Assembly (NCBI GenBank): GCA_028288775.1
Contig: JAQGHP010000215.1
Coordinates: 1-24,537, forward strand
DNA: 24,537 bases
Reading direction: 5' to 3'
Origin: Phycisphaerales bacterium
GTDB lineage: Bacteria; Planctomycetota; Phycisphaerae; Tepidisphaerales; Tepidisphaeraceae
Positions within the stretch are counted from its first letter, which is position 1, and each line of letters starts with the position of its first letter. Shown here piece by piece: positions 22,503-24,537 of this stretch. Made by a program: the position numbers and the translations under genes. Below the pieces are notes generated by a model, which worked only from the letters and a program-made list of their open reading frames with translations, searched no databases and was not told the origin of the DNA.

Positions 22503-23678
22503 CTATTTAACGCGCCTCCGACGGAACAGCAGGCCTGCGCCGGCGACGCACGCCGCCACGCACGAAGACGGCTCGGGCGAGCTGACCAAATCCAACCTGA
22601 CGGCGTGGTATAACCCGTCGGCCTGTGAGTAGGCGCTGCCCACAATTTGGTCGGAGTTGTTGATCCCGCGCATCGGCTGCAACTGCCATCCCGTGCCCGA
22701 GGCGTCCATGAGCGTGGACAAATCGTACATCGTCGTTCCGTCCTGGAGCATCGAGTGCCCGCCTGAATCGCCGACGACCCAGCCTGTGTCGTTGATCGCG
22801 TAGGCGAAGCTGTACATGTCGCCGGGCAGCGTGCCCAAGTCCGCGGCAGCGTCCGTCAGGTCGCCAGTAGCGCTCGTGCGGAACGCGTGCGGCGACGGCC
22901 CGCCCATCATCGACGACGCGAACGAAACCCCCGCCACCTGCCCGCTGGCATTAATCCCATATGCGTCGCTGTCCGTCCTCCCCGCGAGCACGCCCAAATC
23001 CGCGCCCGGGCCGCTCAGGACGCCCGTCGCGGAGGTGCGGAACGCATTGCGAAAGTTGCCGGCCGTCGTGCCATACCCGACGGTTTGGCCTGAGGCGTTG
23101 ATCCCCCGCGCGAAACTGGTGTTACCGCCGGAGAACGTGCCCAGGCTTGTCCCCGGATCGCTCACCAGCCCAGTGGCGGAAGTGCGAAACGCGATCTGCG
23201 CGCCCCCGGCGGTGTAAGCCCACCCGGCGACCTGCCCGGAGGCGTTGATGCCATATCCCTGGCTCAGCGATCCGCCGAGCGTGCCCAGATCCGTCCCCGC
23301 CGACCCCACCGACTGGCCCGGCGCAATACGCACGGCGTGGTACTGATTGTTCCCGTCAAACCCCGTCGCCTGCCCGCTGTTATTAATCGCATACCCATAC
23401 CCCGCCCCCAGATTCGCCGCGGCGGGCGTGAACAGCCCGTTGGGCGAACTCGCCTGAAACACCGGCGGCGCAGGGTTCATCATCATCGTCGCATCCTGCG
23501 AATACCCGACGCTCTGCCCGCTGGAATTGATGCCGTACGCATAACTCGCGCTCTCGCCCGTCGCGATGCCCAAATCCGTCAGGTGGTAAACGTACGGCCC
23601 CGAGGCACCCACGCCCCTCGCCCCGATCGCCAGAATCGCAAATGAAAAAGCCGCCAGTAGAAATGGTTGTCGATGCAT
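22503..23678 (-). CDS. HAF-repeat exported protein with PEP-CTERM-like tail
   Basis: A 391-residue protein with a signal peptide (MHRQPFLLAAFSFAILAIGA) and seven repeats built on GINxSGQxVG (for example YGINASGQVAGWAY, ARGINASGQTVGYG, RGINNSDQIVGSAY), separated by DLGTLGG-like and AFRTSATG segments. These are HAF-type extracellular repeats, probably a beta-propeller. The C-terminus SPEPSSCVAACVAGAGLLF plus an RRRRVK end has the PEP motif, a short hydrophobic stretch and a basic tail, as in PEP-CTERM substrates of exosortase, although the hydrophobic part is short and contains two Cys. Start: ATG 23678 with AGGAGG 6 nt upstream; the longer frame to 23810 is not supported. Likely exported and processed at the cell surface; ligand unknown. 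Confidence 0.9.
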   Translation of the reverse strand: MHRQPFLLAAFSFAILAIGARGVGASGPYVYHLTDLGIATGESASYAYGINSSGQSVGYSQDATMMMNPAPPVFQASSPNGLFTPAAANLGAGYGYAINNSGQATGFDGNNQYHAVRIAPGQSVGSAGTDLGTLGGSLSQGYGINASGQVAGWAYTAGGAQIAFRTSATGLVSDPGTSLGTFSGGNTSFARGINASGQTVGYGTTAGNFRNAFRTSATGVLSGPGADLGVLAGRTDSDAYGINASGQVAGVSFASSMMGGPSPHAFRTSATGDLTDAAADLGTLPGDMYSFAYAINDTGWVVGDSGGHSMLQDGTTMYDLSTLMDASGTGWQLQPMRGINNSDQIVGSAYSQADGLYHAVRLDLVSSPEPSSCVAACVAGAGLLFRRRRVK

Positions 23679-23705
23679 CCTTCGCCTCCTCCTGACCCCC
23701 GTGGC

Positions 23706-23733
23706 AAAATAGCATAATCGATCCTTTACCCAA
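23706..23733 (-). promoter_or_regulatory. Candidate sigma70 promoter of the HAF-repeat gene
   Basis: On the minus strand TTGGGT (23728-23733) and TATTTT (23706-23711) are 16 nt apart and about 28 nt upstream of the ATG. TATGCT (23711-23716) is an overlapping alternative -10. Confidence 0.35.
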
Positions 23734-24035
23734 TTCAAACATTTCAATTGTTGCGAAACTGCGGTTGGCTCGCGCCGTGGCAATGGGCGCGTGGCACGCC
23801 TTGCATGCAATCACGCATCATCCCCCGCCTTGTGGATGAAAATCGCAGCAGTGATCGTCGGGTGCTTTGTACCGGCCATGCCGAATACCATCAGAAAATC
23901 CCTTCCTCCAGGATAGACGGGAAGAAATGATCCGCTAATCGGCACTAGGAATTAGCGTGATGAACTTCAGGCTTGCCGCGCAACCAAAGCGGATGACCGA
24001 TAAAACCGCCGATGCCAGCACGTGCCTTATGTCCC
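23734..24035. other. Intergenic stretch with no recognisable gene
   Basis: No supported coding region was seen. A 7-bp stem CGCTAAT (23933-23939) / ATTAGCG (23951-23957) with an 11-nt loop lies downstream of the zinc-ribbon gene and might be its weak terminator. Short ORFs here lack ribosome binding sites and family resemblance. Confidence 0.5.
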
Positions 24036-24224
24036 TCATCCTACCTCTTCCCCGCACTCCGGGCATGTGCCGCTCACGTTGCCGGTGAGGTCGTAGCCGC
24101 AGGTGAGACACAGGCCGTTCAGCTTGCGCAAGTTTCGTTTATGCTCATTCGAGCGCCGTTTGACGATGGCAATGATGAACACCACCGACCACCCAAAAAC
24201 CACGAGTCCGGCAAAATCGTCCAC
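24036..24224 (-). CDS. Small membrane protein with C-terminal zinc ribbon (62 aa)
   Basis: The protein has one N-terminal membrane helix (FAGLVVFGWSVVFIIAIV, about 4-21), a basic cytoplasmic stretch (KRRSNEHKRNLRKLN) and a zinc-ribbon tail, CLTCGYDLTGNVSGTCPECG, with C39, C42, C54 and C57. Proteins with the CxxCGYDLTGN...CPECG tail are familiar from Phycisphaerae genomes, always as small or membrane-anchored proteins of unknown role. The start is GTG 24224, preceded by AGGA with a 7-nt gap. A 13-bp direct repeat (CCCTCATCCTACC on the + strand) occurs at its stop and just upstream of its start. It is divergent from the LEPR-XLL-type gene at 24345. Confidence 0.8.
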   Translation of the reverse strand: MDDFAGLVVFGWSVVFIIAIVKRRSNEHKRNLRKLNGLCLTCGYDLTGNVSGTCPECGEEVG

Positions 24225-24297
24225 CCCCTCATCCTACCCTGTCGCGATTCGACCTCCACGCCCCCTCCCCCGCCGACTCGCATTTTGCAACCTTTTT

Positions 24298-24306
24298 TGT
24301 TATAAT
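24298..24306 (+). promoter_or_regulatory. Extended -10 promoter for the last gene
   Basis: TGT followed by TATAAT fits the TGnTATAAT extended -10 consensus. Transcription would start near 24313 and give a leader of about 32 nt. The TTGCAA at 24285-24290 is only 10 nt upstream and is not a usable -35. Confidence 0.55.
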
Positions 24307-24344
24307 TTCCTTGGGCTTCTGTTTTCATTTGTGCCCGGAGAACC

Positions 24345-24537
24345 ATGACACGACTGCATAAGGACTTGCGTAGGACGGCTCGCCCCGCCTCCTTCGAGAG
24401 GATGGAATCTCGGACGATGATGTCGATCACGGCCATCGCCCAACTGCCCCATGCCAGCGCCGCGGCCGGCACTCCCCCCGCGGTCGACCTCAAGTCCATT
24501 TTCCTCGACCCGACCGCCTCACAGGACATCGCCTTCT
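24345..24537 (+). CDS. N-terminal part of a LEPR-XLL-type protein, cut by window edge
   Basis: Sixty-four codons are visible before the window ends. The product begins MTRLHKDLRRTARPASFERM and continues with ESRTMMS, so FERMESRTMMS replaces the usual FExLEPRxLLS. The arrangement (short Arg-rich start, then this motif, then an Ala/Pro-rich stretch) matches the other LEPR-XLL proteins in the window. The start ATG 24345 has GGAG 4 nt upstream and an extended -10 promoter at 24298. Such proteins are normally long and exported, with the functional domains further downstream, so nothing can be said about function here. It is recognised mainly from the motif and good expression signals. Confidence 0.7.
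   Translation, partial: MTRLHKDLRRTARPASFERMESRTMMSITAIAQLPHASAAAGTPPAVDLKSIFLDPTASQDIAF

Noticed and set aside
23383..23814. Minus-strand ORF starting with CKACH, like a cytochrome c heme motif
   Set aside because: The rest overlaps the HAF-repeat gene out of frame and has no exported-cytochrome features; the motif is accidental.
24285..24306. TTGCAA/TATAAT as a full -35/-10 pair
   Set aside because: The spacer is only 10 nt, so only the extended -10 reading is kept.

Overview
The window reads as a chromosomal segment of a high-GC bacterium, most likely a planctomycete of the Phycisphaerae/Tepidisphaerales kind. This is an inference from several traits seen together: N-terminal LEPR-XLL-type motifs on otherwise unrelated surface proteins, a solitary TAT-exported DUF1501 protein, a PEP-CTERM-like HAF-repeat protein, a small membrane protein with a CxxCGYDLTGN zinc ribbon, and many intergenic palindromic repeats. 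No rRNA, tRNA, CRISPR array or insertion-sequence transposase was recognised.

Layout. 1-4.5 kb (+): the 3' part of a fused GH1-like glycosidase/GT4-like glycosyltransferase, then a FAD-dependent UDP-galactopyranose-mutase-like oxidoreductase. Together they look like part of a polysaccharide or glycoconjugate module that continues upstream. A small overlapping ORF with its own ribosome binding site, possibly frameshifted, follows. 4.5-16 kb (-): read in transcription order, a 1819-residue exported TPR protein, a second exported TPR protein, a parallel beta-helix protein whose GTG overlaps the TPR stop codon, an exported DUF1223 thioredoxin-like protein, and a delta-60-repeat protein. The beta-helix and delta-60 proteins carry LEPR-XLL-type motifs. 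This block looks devoted to envelope or cell-surface functions.

16-18.3 kb: a YkgJ-type cysteine-cluster protein (+) and a DUF1501 protein (-) converge on a roughly 300-bp palindromic element. 18.4-20 kb: an Flp pilin (+) with a strong terminator faces a shortened GspE/PilB-type ATPase (-). 20.2-22.4 kb: a D-2-hydroxyacid dehydrogenase (+) and an AI-2E-family membrane protein (-) converge on a second large palindrome. 22.5-24.5 kb: the HAF-repeat protein, a 62-residue zinc-ribbon membrane protein, and the start of a third LEPR-XLL-type protein that runs off the window behind an extended -10 promoter.

The most notable non-coding content is repeat DNA: five copies of a REP-like palindrome (two pairs in inverted, REPIN-like arrangement), two MITE-like inverted repeats between convergent genes, a shorter palindrome behind flp, and a 16-bp tandem repeat in a divergent promoter region. 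I found no clear undescribed defence or mobile system. The best leads are the GH1-GT fusion, the LEPR-XLL cohort and the TPR/beta-helix gene block.
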